The translations under genes were made by a program, and so were the position numbers. Under the pieces are notes generated by a model that had not been told where the DNA came from, made no database searches, and saw nothing but the letters and a program-made list of their open reading frames with translations. Of a DNA stretch of 64,000 bases, positions 9,002 through 17,881 are shown one piece after another; within the stretch, counting starts at the first letter, position 1, and every line of letters begins with the position of its first letter. Origin of the DNA: Paracoccus sp. C2R09 (GTDB lineage: Bacteria > Pseudomonadota > Alphaproteobacteria > Rhodobacterales > Rhodobacteraceae); contig NZ_JAHKQB010000027.1 of NCBI RefSeq assembly GCF_018860625.1, forward strand, positions 236,635-300,634, read 5' to 3'.

Positions 9002-9904
9002 TCACGAACTGCCCATCCAGTCGGTGTCCAAAGTGCCGATCAGGAAATCCATGAACAGGCGAGTCTTGGGCGTCAGCACGTTGCTGCGCGGATAGACCAG
9101 CCAGAGGACCGAGCGGTCGTTCAGACGCCAGTCGGGCAGGATCTGCACCAGGCTGCCCTCGCGCAGTTCCTGCGCCACGTTCCAGACCGAATTGATCGAG
9201 ATGCCCGCCCCCGCGGTCGTCGCGATCCGCATCGAGGCACCGTCATCGAAGATCGCGCGGCATTTCATCGCCTTGGGGTCCAGCCGCCAGACATCGCGGC
9301 CGTTCGTCAGGTCGCGCGCCGCCATGTCCTTCCATGACAGCAGGTGGTGGCCGGGCAGATCGTCGGGCCGCCGCGGCATCCCGTGTTCGGCGACATAGCC
9401 GGGCGAGGCGCAGAGGATGCGCGGATCCTCGGCCAGCTTGCGGCCCTTGAGGCTGCTGTCCTGCAATGGCGCGCTGCGCAGCGCCAGATCGAAGCTGCCC
9501 TCGATCAGGTCGAAGCGGGTATCGGACAGGCGCAGGTCCAGCGTGATGCCGGGATGGGCCTGGTGGAAGGCGGGCAGCAGCGGCATGATGTGGCGCTGTG
9601 CGAAGCTGCTGGGAGCGGCAAAGCGCAGCGTGCCCGTGGGCTGGGCGGCGTCATGGCCCAGAACCGCACGACCGGCCTCGATCTGGGCCAGGATCTCGGT
9701 CGCATAGGGCAGAAAGGCCTCGCCCTCGTGGGACAGGGAAACCTTGCGGGTGGTCCGGTGCAGAAGCTCGGCGCCAAGCTGCTGTTCCAGCTTGGCCAGC
9801 CGGGCGCTGGCCACGGCGGGGGCCATGCGCAGATCGCGGCCCGCGGCGGTGATGTTCAGCCTTTCGGCCGCCAGCACGAAAAGTCGAAGGCTGTCGATGT
9901 CCAT
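9002..9904 (-). CDS. LysR-family transcriptional regulator
   Basis: A 300-residue LysR protein. The N-terminal helix-turn-helix is DIDSLRLFVLAAERLNITAAGRDLRMAPAVASARLAKLEQQLG (about residues 2-44), followed by the periplasmic-binding-like effector domain with GTLRFAAPSSFAQRHIMPLLPAF. I chose the start at MDIDSL (9904) because GAGG lies nine bases upstream; a Met nine codons earlier is possible. It lies downstream of and in the same direction as cysIHJ, and has no divergent partner, so its target is unclear. Proximity alone does not make it a CysB-type regulator. Confidence 0.85.
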   Translation of the reverse strand: MDIDSLRLFVLAAERLNITAAGRDLRMAPAVASARLAKLEQQLGAELLHRTTRKVSLSHEGEAFLPYATEILAQIEAGRAVLGHDAAQPTGTLRFAAPSSFAQRHIMPLLPAFHQAHPGITLDLRLSDTRFDLIEGSFDLALRSAPLQDSSLKGRKLAEDPRILCASPGYVAEHGMPRRPDDLPGHHLLSWKDMAARDLTNGRDVWRLDPKAMKCRAIFDDGASMRIATTAGAGISINSVWNVAQELREGSLVQILPDWRLNDRSVLWLVYPRSNVLTPKTRLFMDFLIGTLDTDWMGSS

Positions 9905-9966
9905 TACCGGTATCCTCGTCCCCGCACCCATGATTGGCAGAGCGCACCGACCGGTTCAAGCGTGGC

Positions 9967-9991
9967 GCCGCACCCCCTTGGGGGATGCGGC
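9967..9991 (-). terminator. Hairpin after cysJ
   Basis: Arms gccgcaccccc and ggggg-atgcggc form a strong near-perfect hairpin just past the cysJ stop codon on the minus strand, separating the cys genes from lysR. No T-run follows. Confidence 0.45.
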
Positions 9992-9998
9992 ACGGCGA

Positions 9999-11810
9999 TC
10001 AGTAGACGTCGCGCTGATAGCGGCGGTTGTCGCGCATCTCGACCAGATAGGCCTCGGCGCTTTCGACGCTGTGCTTGCCATGTTCGACCAGCACGCGGAT
10101 CAGCGCGTCATGCACGTCCTTGGCCATCCGGTCGGCATCCCCGCAGATATAGAGATGCGCACCCGCGTTCAGCCATTCCCACAGCTCGGCACCCTGTTCG
10201 ACGATCCGGTCCTGAACATAGACCTTCTGGGCCTGGTCGCGGCTGAAGGCCACGTCCAGCTTCGTCAGCAGGCCCGATTTCAGATAGCCCTGCAGTTCCA
10301 CCTGATAGAGGAAGTCCTGCGTGAAATGCGGGTTGCCGAAGAACAGCCAGTTCTTGCCCGCGGCCTCGTCGGCCTCGCGGTCCTGGAGGAAGGCGCGGAA
10401 GGGCGCGATGCCGGTGCCGGGGCCGATCATGATGACGGGCGCTTCGGGATCGGCGGGCAGGCGGAAGTTGTTGTTCTCCTCGACGAAGACGCGCAGTTCG
10501 CCCGCATCGGCCAGACGGCGGCCCAGATGCCCCGAGCATCCGCCCAGATGGTTGCGGCCATGCGCATTGTATTCGACGACGCCGACGGTCACATGCACCT
10601 CGTCCTCGACCTCTTTCTGGCTGGAGGCGATGGAATAGAGACGCGGCTGCATCTTGCGCAGGCTGTCGACCAGACCCTGCGGGGTGGCCTCGCCCTTGTG
10701 TTCGCGCAGGATGTCGAAGATCTGCCGCTCGGCGATGTATTCGCGCAGGGCGGCCTTGTCGGCGGCCAGCTTGCGAAGCTCGTCATTGCCGGTGGCTTCG
10801 GCGAATTTCTCGACGAAGGCGGGATAGGACTGGGTCAGCTCCAGATCCTCGGACAGGGCGTCGCGCAGCGTCTTCTGCTGCCCGCCGACGGTGACCTCTG
10901 CCGCGCCGTCAAGGCCCAGCAGCTGCAGCGTTTCGTCGACCTCGACCGGGTCGTTGTGGAAATACACCCCGAGCGAGTCGCCCGCCTGATAGGTGATGCC
11001 CGAGCCTTCCAGCGAGATTTCCAGGTGGCGCACATCCTTGGTGCTGTCGCGCCCGGTGATCTTCTGGACGGCGTTCACCTCGGCGGTGAAGGGATTGCGC
11101 TTGGTCCATTGCGACGCGGCAGGGGCGGGGGCCGCCATGCCCGGCGTCAGCGGCACCACGTTGCTGGGCTGCGCATCGGCCTTCAGGTCGGGTTCGAACG
11201 CCGTGACGGTGCCGTCGATCCATGCAGCGGCCTGATCGTCGTAATCGACGTCCAGCAGGGCGCGTTCGACCAGCACGGTCGCGCCCAACGCGGTCAGGCG
11301 TTCCTCGAAATCGACGGCGGTCTTGCAGAAGAACTCGTAGCTGGTATCGCCCAGGCCCAGCACGGCGATCTTGGCGCCGTCCAGCTTCGGCGCCTTCTTC
11401 GAGCCCACGAAATCGAACAGCTTCTGCGCGGGTTCGGGCGGCTCGCCCTCGCCATAGGTCGAGACGACGACGACCATGTGGCGTTCGTTCTTCAGCTGGT
11501 TCGGCTTGTAATCGGCCATGTCCACCAGCTTGACGTCCAGCCCACGCGCCTTGGCCTTGGCGGCCACGTCCTGGGCGACATGCTTGGCATTCCCCGTCTG
11601 CGACCCATAGAGCACCGTCAGCACGGCCTTTTCGGCCTGGGGCGCGGCGGCGGGCAGGGCGCCCGCACCTGCGGCACCGGCCGAGGCGGCCAGGAAGCCG
11701 CTGATCCAGGCCTGCTGGATCGGCGTCAGCGTGGTCAGCAGCGACTGCATCTGCGTCGACTGTTCGGAGGTCAGCGGGTTCAGGCCGGGGGGAAGGGTGT
11801 TGGTAAGCAC
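9999..11810 (-). CDS. cysJ: Assimilatory sulfite reductase (NADPH) flavoprotein subunit
   Basis: A 603-residue diflavin reductase, the usual CysJ length. An N-terminal region LNPLTSEQ...LTPIQQAWISGF resembles enterobacterial CysJ; the FMN flavodoxin domain starts at VLYGSQTGNAKHVAQ (about 66-80); the FAD domain contains RLYSIASSQKEVEDEVHVTV and the GGCSGHL loop; the NADPH domain contains MIGPGTGIAPFRAFLQDR and ends RRYQRDVY. It passes electrons from NADPH to the CysI haemoprotein. Translation appears to start at GTG with a weak AAGG 12 bases upstream. It is the last gene of cysI-cysH-cysJ. Confidence 0.93.
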   Translation of the reverse strand: MLTNTLPPGLNPLTSEQSTQMQSLLTTLTPIQQAWISGFLAASAGAAGAGALPAAAPQAEKAVLTVLYGSQTGNAKHVAQDVAAKAKARGLDVKLVDMADYKPNQLKNERHMVVVVSTYGEGEPPEPAQKLFDFVGSKKAPKLDGAKIAVLGLGDTSYEFFCKTAVDFEERLTALGATVLVERALLDVDYDDQAAAWIDGTVTAFEPDLKADAQPSNVVPLTPGMAAPAPAASQWTKRNPFTAEVNAVQKITGRDSTKDVRHLEISLEGSGITYQAGDSLGVYFHNDPVEVDETLQLLGLDGAAEVTVGGQQKTLRDALSEDLELTQSYPAFVEKFAEATGNDELRKLAADKAALREYIAERQIFDILREHKGEATPQGLVDSLRKMQPRLYSIASSQKEVEDEVHVTVGVVEYNAHGRNHLGGCSGHLGRRLADAGELRVFVEENNNFRLPADPEAPVIMIGPGTGIAPFRAFLQDREADEAAGKNWLFFGNPHFTQDFLYQVELQGYLKSGLLTKLDVAFSRDQAQKVYVQDRIVEQGAELWEWLNAGAHLYICGDADRMAKDVHDALIRVLVEHGKHSVESAEAYLVEMRDNRRYQRDVY

Positions 11811-11857
11811 GGGTTATGTCTGCCTTGGTATGTCTGGGTGCTGGTCGGATGCGGATT

Positions 11858-12583
11858 TCAGATGTGAAGGCCGCATTCGCGGGTGGTGCCGAAGAAGCGC
11901 GTTTCCTCTTCGGTCATGCCGTCTTCCAGCCGCCTGGTGGTATGTGTGTCACCCACGCTGACATAGCCCTCGTCCCATAGCGGGTGATAGGGCAGATCAT
12001 GCTTGCGTAGATAGCGGTGAACGTCGCGGTTGTTCCAATCCACGATCGGGTGCAGCTTGATGCGGCCGCCCTGCAGTTCGACCACGGGCCGGTCGGCGCG
12101 GCTGGCCGACTGGCTGCGGCGCAGGCCGGTGAACCAGGTGTTCACGCCCAGCTCCTCCAGCGCGCGCTGCATCGGCTGGACCTTGTTGATCGTGTTGTAC
12201 TTGCGGATGCCTTCCTCGCCCTGTTCCCACAGTGCACCGAAGCGGGTTTCCTGCCAGGCGGGGCTCATCTCGGACCGGTAGATGTGCAGGTTCAGGTTCA
12301 GACGCTCGGTCAGCTCGTCGATGAAGCGATAGGTTTCCGGGAACAGATAGCCCGTATCCATAAGCAGGACCGGGATGTCGGGGCGGAAGCTGGTCATCAG
12401 GTGAAGCATGACCGCAGACTGAACGCCGAAGCTGGACGAGACGACATGGGTGCCCGGCAGGTGCCGCAGCCCCCATTGCACGCGTTCCTCGGGCGAACGA
12501 TCCGCAAGGATCTCGTTCGCCTCCTCGACCAGCGCCTCGGGGCGCAGCGCGCCGGTATCGGGGATGTAACGTTCAGCCATCAT
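11858..12583 (-). CDS. cysH: Phosphoadenylyl-sulfate (PAPS) reductase
   Basis: A 241-residue adenosine-phosphosulfate reductase family protein. [15 protein letters not shown] (P-loop-like), [16 protein letters not shown] and [17 protein letters not shown] are typical. The CCxxRK iron-sulfur motif of most bacterial APS reductases is replaced by [13 protein letters not shown], so only the C-terminal ECGLHI cysteine remains. That pattern fits the cluster-free thioredoxin-dependent PAPS reductase. The start is preceded by GGAGG eight bases away. It lies between cysI and cysJ with 29- and 47-base gaps; no ATP sulfurylase or APS kinase gene is in view. Confidence 0.88.
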   Translation of the reverse strand: MMAERYIPDTGALRPEALVEEANEILADRSPEERVQWGLRHLPGTHVVSSSFGVQSAVMLHLMTSFRPDIPVLLMDTGYLFPETYRFIDELTERLNLNLHIYRSEMSPAWQETRFGALWEQGEEGIRKYNTINKVQPMQRALEELGVNTWFTGLRRSQSASRADRPVVELQGGRIKLHPIVDWNNRDVHRYLRKHDLPYHPLWDEGYVSVGDTHTTRRLEDGMTEEETRFFGTTRECGLHI

Positions 12584-12612
12584 CTTCAGTGCCTCCGCTT
12601 CAGGCTGGTGGT

Positions 12613-14328
12613 TCAGGCGTGGAAATCGGTCACGGAAACCTTGACCTCGGGGACGACACCCTTGCGGATGACGAAATCGCCGAAGCCCTCGTCGCCGTCG
12701 CGTTCGGTGGCCCATTGTCCGATCAGGGTGTCCAGTTCGGCCAGGATCGCCTCGGCGCTGACATTCTCGAGATGCAGCTTGGGAATGCGGGTGCCGACGC
12801 GGTTGCCGCCCAGATACAGGTTGTACTTGCCCGGACCCTTGCCCACGAGACCGGCCTCGGCCAGCATCGCGCGGCCGCAGCCGTTCGGGCAGCCGACGAC
12901 GCGCAGGATCAGGTGGTCCTGACCGACGCCGTGCTTGTCCAGCAGCCCTTCGACATTGGCGACCAGTTCCGGCAGGAAACGCTCGGCCTCGGCCATGGCC
13001 AGGGGACAGGTCGGCAGCGCGACGCAGGCCATCGAGTTCTTCAGCTGCGGCGTCATCAGGTCGTCGATCAGGCCGTGTTCGCGTGCGATGCGCTCGATCT
13101 CGGCCTTCTGATCGGCGGGCACGCCCGCGATGACCAGGTTCTGGTTCGCCGTCATGCGGAAATCGCCTTGGTGGATCTCGGCGATCTTGCGCAGGCCGGT
13201 CTTCAGCGGACGGCCCGGATAATCCAGGATGCGGCCCGACAGGATGTACAGCGTCAGGTGATGTTTGCCGTCCACGCCCTCGACCCAGCCGAAGCGGTCG
13301 CCGCGGGTGGTGAATTCATAGGGACGCGAGGGGCCGAACGTGACGCCCGCGCGCTTCTCGACCTCGGCCTTGAAGGTGTCGGTGCCGACGCGGTCCAGCG
13401 TGTATTTCGTCTTGGCGTTCTTGCGGTTGACGCGGTTGCCCCAGTCGCGCTGCACGGTCACGACATGTTCGGCCACGGCCAGCGTGTGTTCGACCGGGAT
13501 GAAGCCGAAATCATCGGCCTTGCGCGGATAGGTGGCCGTGTCGCCATGGGTCATCGCCAAGCCGCCGCCGACCAGCACGTTCCAGCCGATCAGCTTGCCG
13601 TTCTCGGCGATGGCCACGAAGTTCAGGTCGTTGGCGTGGACGTCCACCTCGTTGTTGGGCGGAATGCTGACGGTCGTCTTGAACTTGCGCGGCAGGTAGG
13701 TGTTCCCGAGGATCGGCTCCTCGGTGGTCTTCACCTTCTCGCCGTCCAGCCAGATCTCGGCATAGGCGCGGGTCTTGGGCAGCAGATGCTCCGAGATGCG
13801 CTTGGACCATTCATAGGCTTCCTGGTGCAGCGCGCTCTCGACCGGGTTGGTCGTGCACAGCACGTTGCGGTTCACGTCGCCCGCGGTCGCGATGCTGTCG
13901 ATCCCGGCGCTGGCCAGCGTCTGGTGCATGTTCTTGATGTTCGGCTTCAGCACGCCGTGGAACTGGAAGGTCTGACGCGTGGTCAGCCGGACCGAGCCGT
14001 AGATCGTGTGATCGGCGGCGAATTTCTCGACGATCAGCCATTGTTCGGGGGTGATGATCCCGCCCGGCATGCGCGCGCGCAGCATGACGTTGTGCAGCGG
14101 CTCCAGCTTCTGCTGGGCGCGTTCGGGACGGATGTCGCGGTCGTCCTGCTGATACATCCCGTGGAAGCGGATCAGCTGGAAGTTGTCGGCAGTGAAGCCG
14201 CCGGTGATGCGGTCCTGCAGATCCTCGGTGATCGTGCCGCGCAGGAAATCGCTCTCGCGCTTCAGACGCTCGTTATCGGCAAGCTTGCCCTCGACGATCA
14301 GGTTCGGCTTCGCGGTATTGTCCAGCAT
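12613..14328 (-). CDS. cysI: Assimilatory sulfite reductase haemoprotein subunit
   Basis: A 571-residue sirohaem/4Fe-4S enzyme reducing sulfite to sulfide. Cluster ligands are Cys435 and Cys441 in ACVALPTC and Cys480 and Cys484 in GCPNGC, each one residue beyond the E. coli CysI positions as I recall them (434, 440, 479, 483). Sirohaem-binding stretches include [13 protein letters not shown] and [14 protein letters not shown]. It is the first gene of cysI-cysH-cysJ. The peroxiredoxin gene lies upstream in the same direction, across a hairpin. Sulfite released by the desulfonation genes at 27-36 kb could feed this enzyme. Confidence 0.94.
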   Translation of the reverse strand: MLDNTAKPNLIVEGKLADNERLKRESDFLRGTITEDLQDRITGGFTADNFQLIRFHGMYQQDDRDIRPERAQQKLEPLHNVMLRARMPGGIITPEQWLIVEKFAADHTIYGSVRLTTRQTFQFHGVLKPNIKNMHQTLASAGIDSIATAGDVNRNVLCTTNPVESALHQEAYEWSKRISEHLLPKTRAYAEIWLDGEKVKTTEEPILGNTYLPRKFKTTVSIPPNNEVDVHANDLNFVAIAENGKLIGWNVLVGGGLAMTHGDTATYPRKADDFGFIPVEHTLAVAEHVVTVQRDWGNRVNRKNAKTKYTLDRVGTDTFKAEVEKRAGVTFGPSRPYEFTTRGDRFGWVEGVDGKHHLTLYILSGRILDYPGRPLKTGLRKIAEIHQGDFRMTANQNLVIAGVPADQKAEIERIAREHGLIDDLMTPQLKNSMACVALPTCPLAMAEAERFLPELVANVEGLLDKHGVGQDHLILRVVGCPNGCGRAMLAEAGLVGKGPGKYNLYLGGNRVGTRIPKLHLENVSAEAILAELDTLIGQWATERDGDEGFGDFVIRKGVVPEVKVSVTDFHA

Positions 14329-14368
14329 GGCTATCGGCTTCTTTGCACGGGCTGTGGAAGGGCGGACC

Positions 14369-14393
14369 GGGCGGCGGGATGCGCCGCCCGGAC
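14369..14393 (-). terminator. Hairpin between the peroxiredoxin gene and cysI
   Basis: Arms ccgggcggcg / cgccgcccgg (10 bp) with a 5-base loop lie eight bases downstream of the peroxiredoxin stop. It probably terminates or attenuates transcription entering cysI. Confidence 0.55.
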
Positions 14394-14400
14394 ATGGGGA

Positions 14401-15054
14401 TCACGCAGGCAGCTTGGCCTTGCGCAGATAGGGAAGGACCTTGTCGAACTGGCCGAACCTGGCGGTCGCGTCCTCGTCGCTGACGGATGCCGGGATGATG
14501 ACATCCTGACCCAGCTGCCAATCGGCAGGGGTGGCCACGCCCTGGCTGGTCGAGGTCTGCAGCCCGTCCAGCGCGCGCACGATTTCCGCGAAGTTGCGGC
14601 CGACCGTCATCGGATAGGTCATGGACAACTTCAGCTTCTTGTCCGGGCCGATGATGAAGACCGAACGCACGGTCGCGCTGTCGGCCGGGGTGCGGCCATC
14701 GGGCAGATAGGCCTCGGCGGGCAGCATGTCGAAGGCCTTCGACACTTCCAGCCCCTCGTCGGCGATGATCGGGAAGCCGGCATTCGCGCCGCCATAGCTC
14801 TCGATGTCGCCCTTCCACTTCTTGTGGTCCTCGACGCCGTCGACGGAAACGCCGATCACCTTGGTGCCGCGCTTGTCCCATTCGTCGGCCAGACGGGCGA
14901 CGGCGCTGAACTCGGTCGTGCAGACGGGGGTGAAGTCCTTGGGGTGGCTGAACAGGATGGCCCAGCTGTCGCCGATCCAGTCGTGAAGGGCGAAGGTTCC
15001 CTGGTCGGTGGCGACGGTAAGGTTCGGGATGGTGTCGTTCAGACGAAGTGCCAT
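14401..15054 (-). CDS. 1-Cys peroxiredoxin (Prx6 type)
   Basis: A 217-residue thiol peroxidase. The peroxidatic Cys45 is in HPKDFTPVCTTEFS, the Prx6-class motif; downstream are VIGVSVDGVEDHKKW and the long C-terminal arm with VATPADWQLGQDVIIPASV typical of 1-Cys enzymes. The protein contains no second cysteine that could resolve the active site. The start is supported by AAGGA ten bases upstream. Its position before the sulfite reductase operon, in the same direction, suggests protection during sulfur metabolism, which is an inference from context. Confidence 0.9.
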   Translation of the reverse strand: MALRLNDTIPNLTVATDQGTFALHDWIGDSWAILFSHPKDFTPVCTTEFSAVARLADEWDKRGTKVIGVSVDGVEDHKKWKGDIESYGGANAGFPIIADEGLEVSKAFDMLPAEAYLPDGRTPADSATVRSVFIIGPDKKLKLSMTYPMTVGRNFAEIVRALDGLQTSTSQGVATPADWQLGQDVIIPASVSDEDATARFGQFDKVLPYLRKAKLPA

Positions 15055-15411
15055 GTTGCGGTTCCTTCTTGACCTGTCTGCTGTCTGTCTGCCGTGCGCC
15101 ATGCACGACGGAAATCTTCTTGCTGCGCTATAGATCGGATCGTGCTGCGCCTGCGCAACGGGGGCGCGGGAAGAAAAGGAAAGGCTTGGCCTTCGCGTTC
15201 CACCCGCAGAACGCACGTTCGCGCGAAGCGTCGCTTGGGGGGATGTTGTTTTTCGCATGCTGCCCATCCGGCGGGCAGGGGGGAGAAACTTCCGGTGGCT
15301 GCCGGAATCGATGGCGATGCCGCATTGCCGCATGCGCGGGGGCCGTCTGCGGGCTTGCCATGCCTGCGCCCGCGGGGTCTTGGAAGGATCACGCAACAGA
15401 GGAACGCGAAG
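15055..15411. other. Divergent intergenic region, no gene supported
   Basis: The 357 bases separate the minus-strand peroxiredoxin from the plus-strand racemase-like gene and should hold both promoters. Both strands are open in some frames, but the translations are low-complexity and lack ribosome sites. I see no convincing operator palindrome, RNA fold or repeat apart from a short TTCGCGCGAA self-complementary patch. Confidence 0.5.
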
Positions 15412-16056
15412 ATGCCGAAGGTCGCGCTGATCAATCCGAACTCGAACCCTGACACGACGCTGCGCATGGTCGCGCTGGCACGAACCGCCGTGCCGGGCCT
15501 GCTGATCAAGGGGCATACCGCCACCCGGTCGCCGCGGATGATCGTGACCGCCCACCACCTGAAGGCCGCCGCGGCCGAGGTCGAGGAGATCGGCGCGCGC
15601 CTGACGGGGATCGACGGGGTGATCGTGTCGGCATACGGCGATCCGGGGGCGGATGCGCTGGCATCGCGGCTGACGGTGCCGGTGACGGGTCTTGCGAAGG
15701 CAAGCTTTGTCGCGGCTGCCCGCCACGGACGTTTCGGGGTCGCCACCACGACGCCCGATCTGGCCGCGGCCATCGACGCGCGCGCGGCGGCCCTGGGCCA
15801 TGGTGACCGCTTCGTGGGAACCTTCGTGGCGGGCGACGCCGATCCGCTGGCGCTGATGTCCGATCCGGACCGGCTGGTCGCGACGCTGGCCCGCGCGGTG
15901 CGCATGGCGATGGACGCGGGTGCACAGGCCGTCTGCATCGGGGGCGGGCCGCTGGCGGGGCTTGGCCGGATGATCGGCGAAGGGGTGCCCCTGATCGACC
16001 CGGTCACCGCCGCGGCCATTGATATGCAGGCACAAATCGACGCCCGGCCGCACTGA
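15412..16056 (+). CDS. Asp/Glu/hydantoin racemase-family protein lacking the canonical cysteines
   Basis: A 214-residue protein beginning VALINPNSNPDTTLRM, the hallmark start of hydantoin/allantoin racemases. Where racemases have the first catalytic cysteine in a CFGDPG-type motif, this has SAYGDPG (residues 73-79); where the second Cys sits in GCAGM, this has VCIGGGPLAG, with Cys175 displaced three residues and Gly at the catalytic spot. A two-base racemase mechanism is therefore doubtful; an isomerase, decarboxylase or lyase on the same fold is possible. AGAGGAACG precedes the start. It heads the ABC transporter/amidase/RidA gene set. Confidence 0.75.
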   Translation: MPKVALINPNSNPDTTLRMVALARTAVPGLLIKGHTATRSPRMIVTAHHLKAAAAEVEEIGARLTGIDGVIVSAYGDPGADALASRLTVPVTGLAKASFVAAARHGRFGVATTTPDLAAAIDARAAALGHGDRFVGTFVAGDADPLALMSDPDRLVATLARAVRMAMDAGAQAVCIGGGPLAGLGRMIGEGVPLIDPVTAAAIDMQAQIDARPH

Positions 16057-16073
16057 GCCTGCGGCAATGCGGG

Positions 16074-16093
16074 GCAAACTGTATACAGTTTGC
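16074..16093. promoter_or_regulatory. Perfect 20-bp palindrome, candidate operator
   Basis: GCAAACTGTATACAGTTTGC is fully self-complementary. It sits 17 bases after the racemase-like gene and 129 bases before the binding-protein gene. The TGTATACA core is the type of site used by GntR/FCD regulators. No regulator gene adjoins this operon in the window, so the factor is encoded elsewhere. Confidence 0.6.
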
Positions 16094-16222
16094 TTGCAGA
16101 TCGCGCATTCCGGAAAACCTGCCCTGTTTCGTGGCGCTTGAGGATGCGCCGGGCGGCGCTGCCGGGAAACATGCCGTGGAACCCATGCCGGGCCGGGAAG
16201 GTCCGAAACAAGGAGATCCACG

Positions 16223-17827
16223 TTGCTGAACTTCCGTAAGACGCTTTCCGCACTGGCGCTGTCGGTGGCCTTCATGGGCGCCCACGGCGCGATGGCCGAG
16301 GGTACGCTCCGCATCGGCATGACTGCCGCAGACATCCCGCTGACCACCGGTCAGACCGACCAGGGCGGCGAGGGGATGCGCTTCATGGGCTATACCGTCT
16401 ATGACGCGCTGATCAACTGGGACCTGTCCAGCGCGGACAAGCCCTCGGAGCTGGTGCCGGGCCTTGCGACGGAATGGTCGGTCGATCCCGAGGACACGAC
16501 CAAGTGGACCCTGAAGCTGCGCGAGGGCGTCAAGTTCCACGACGGCAGCGACTTCACCGCCGAGGACGTCGTCTGGAACATCGACAAGCTGCTGGACGAG
16601 AATTCCGAACAATACGACCCGCGCCAATCCGCGCAGGGCAAGTCGCGCATCCCGGCCATCGCCAGCTATACCGCCGTGGACGATCACACGCTGGAGATCG
16701 TGACCAAGGAACCCGATGCCACGCTGCCCTATCAGCTGGCCTGGATCATGATCTCGTCCCGCGCCAACTGGGAGGCGATGGACAAGGACTGGGAAAAGGT
16801 CGCGGCCAGCCCCTCGGGCACGGGTCCGTGGAAGCTGGAGGCCTTCGTGCCGCGCGAGCGCGCCGAGCTGGTCCCGAACCCCGATTACTGGGATGCCGAG
16901 CGCGTGCCGGAACTGGACAAGATCGTCCTGATCCCGCTGCCCGAACCGAACGCGCGCTCTGCGGCGCTGCTGTCGGGCCAGGTGGACTGGATCGAGGCCC
17001 CCGCGCCCGACACCATCCCGGCGATGGAATCGAACGGCTTCGTCATCTCGTCGAACGCCTATCCGCACAACTGGACCTGGCACCTGTCGCGCCTTGAGGG
17101 TTCCCCCTGGAACGACATCCGCGTCCGCAAGGCCGCGAACCTTGCCATCGACCGTGAAGGCATGGGCGCGCTTCTGGGCGGGCTGATGATCCCGGCCGAG
17201 GGCTTCCTGCCGCCGGGCTCGGCATGGTTCGGCGAGCCTGACTTCAAGCCGACCTACGATCTGGAGGCCGCGCAGGCCCTGATGACCGAGGCGGGTTACG
17301 GCCCCGACAACCGCCTGTCGGTCAAGGCGCTAATCTCTCCTTCGGGGTCGGGTCAGATGCTGCCGCTGCCGATGAACGAATACATCCAGCAATCGCTGGC
17401 CGAGGCATGGATCGATGTCGAGTTCATGGTCGTGGAATGGAACCAGATGATCAACCTGTGGCGCGCCGGCGCCGAGGATCCTTCGGTCGAAGGGTCGCAG
17501 TCGATCAACTTCACCTATTTCATCCAGGATCCGTTCACCGGTCTGATCCGTCACCTGGACTGCAACCTGATCGCACCGAACGGCACCAACTGGGGCCATT
17601 ACTGCGACGACGAGATGCAGGCCCTGTTCGAGGAGATCAAGACGACCTTCGACCCCGAGGAGCAGGTGAAGGTGCTGCAGCGCACTCACGAGAAATACGT
17701 GAACGACGCGCTGTTCCTGATGGTGACCCACGATGTCGCGCCGCGCGCCATGGCACCCAAGGTCAAGGGCTTCGTCCAGGCCCAGAACTGGTACCAGGAC
17801 TTCTCGTCGATCACGATCGAGGAGTGA
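16223..17827 (+). CDS. ABC transporter substrate-binding protein (peptide/nickel family 5)
   Basis: A 534-residue periplasmic binding protein with a signal peptide (LNFRKTLSALALSVAFMGAHGAMA). SBP_bac_5 hallmarks follow: DALINWDLSSADKPSELVPGLATEWSV, KWTLKLREGVKFHDGSDFTAEDVVWNIDKL and RKAANLAIDREGMGALLGGLM. Translation appears to start at TTG 16223, set by AGGAG eight bases upstream; there is no in-frame ATG in the right place. The family binds peptides but also opines, glycosides and amides, so the ligand is open. The amidase and RidA at the end of the operon favour a small amide or amino-acid derivative. Confidence 0.88.
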   Translation: MLNFRKTLSALALSVAFMGAHGAMAEGTLRIGMTAADIPLTTGQTDQGGEGMRFMGYTVYDALINWDLSSADKPSELVPGLATEWSVDPEDTTKWTLKLREGVKFHDGSDFTAEDVVWNIDKLLDENSEQYDPRQSAQGKSRIPAIASYTAVDDHTLEIVTKEPDATLPYQLAWIMISSRANWEAMDKDWEKVAASPSGTGPWKLEAFVPRERAELVPNPDYWDAERVPELDKIVLIPLPEPNARSAALLSGQVDWIEAPAPDTIPAMESNGFVISSNAYPHNWTWHLSRLEGSPWNDIRVRKAANLAIDREGMGALLGGLMIPAEGFLPPGSAWFGEPDFKPTYDLEAAQALMTEAGYGPDNRLSVKALISPSGSGQMLPLPMNEYIQQSLAEAWIDVEFMVVEWNQMINLWRAGAEDPSVEGSQSINFTYFIQDPFTGLIRHLDCNLIAPNGTNWGHYCDDEMQALFEEIKTTFDPEEQVKVLQRTHEKYVNDALFLMVTHDVAPRAMAPKVKGFVQAQNWYQDFSSITIEE

Positions 17828-17836
17828 GCTGAAACC

Positions 17837-17862
17837 GGCGGCGCCCCTTGCGGGGTGCCGCC
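17837..17862 (+). terminator. Intercistronic hairpin after the binding-protein gene
   Basis: Arms ggcggcgcccc / ggggtgccgcc (11 pairs, one G-U) with a 4-base loop lie nine bases after the stop. Such a hairpin can lower permease expression and stabilise the binding-protein message. Confidence 0.55.
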
Positions 17863-17881
17863 CTCAGCCAGGAACGCACAA

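Noticed and set aside
9002..9904. CysB-type regulator of the cys genes
   Set aside because: It is a generic LysR protein located downstream of cysJ behind a hairpin; only proximity supports the link.
9744..11867. A 707-codon open frame on the plus strand
   Set aside because: It is the complement of cysJ, whose FMN, FAD and NADPH motifs are all present.
12589..15072. An 827-codon open frame on the plus strand
   Set aside because: It runs antisense to cysI and the peroxiredoxin gene, both of which have intact family motifs; its translation has no recognisable domain.
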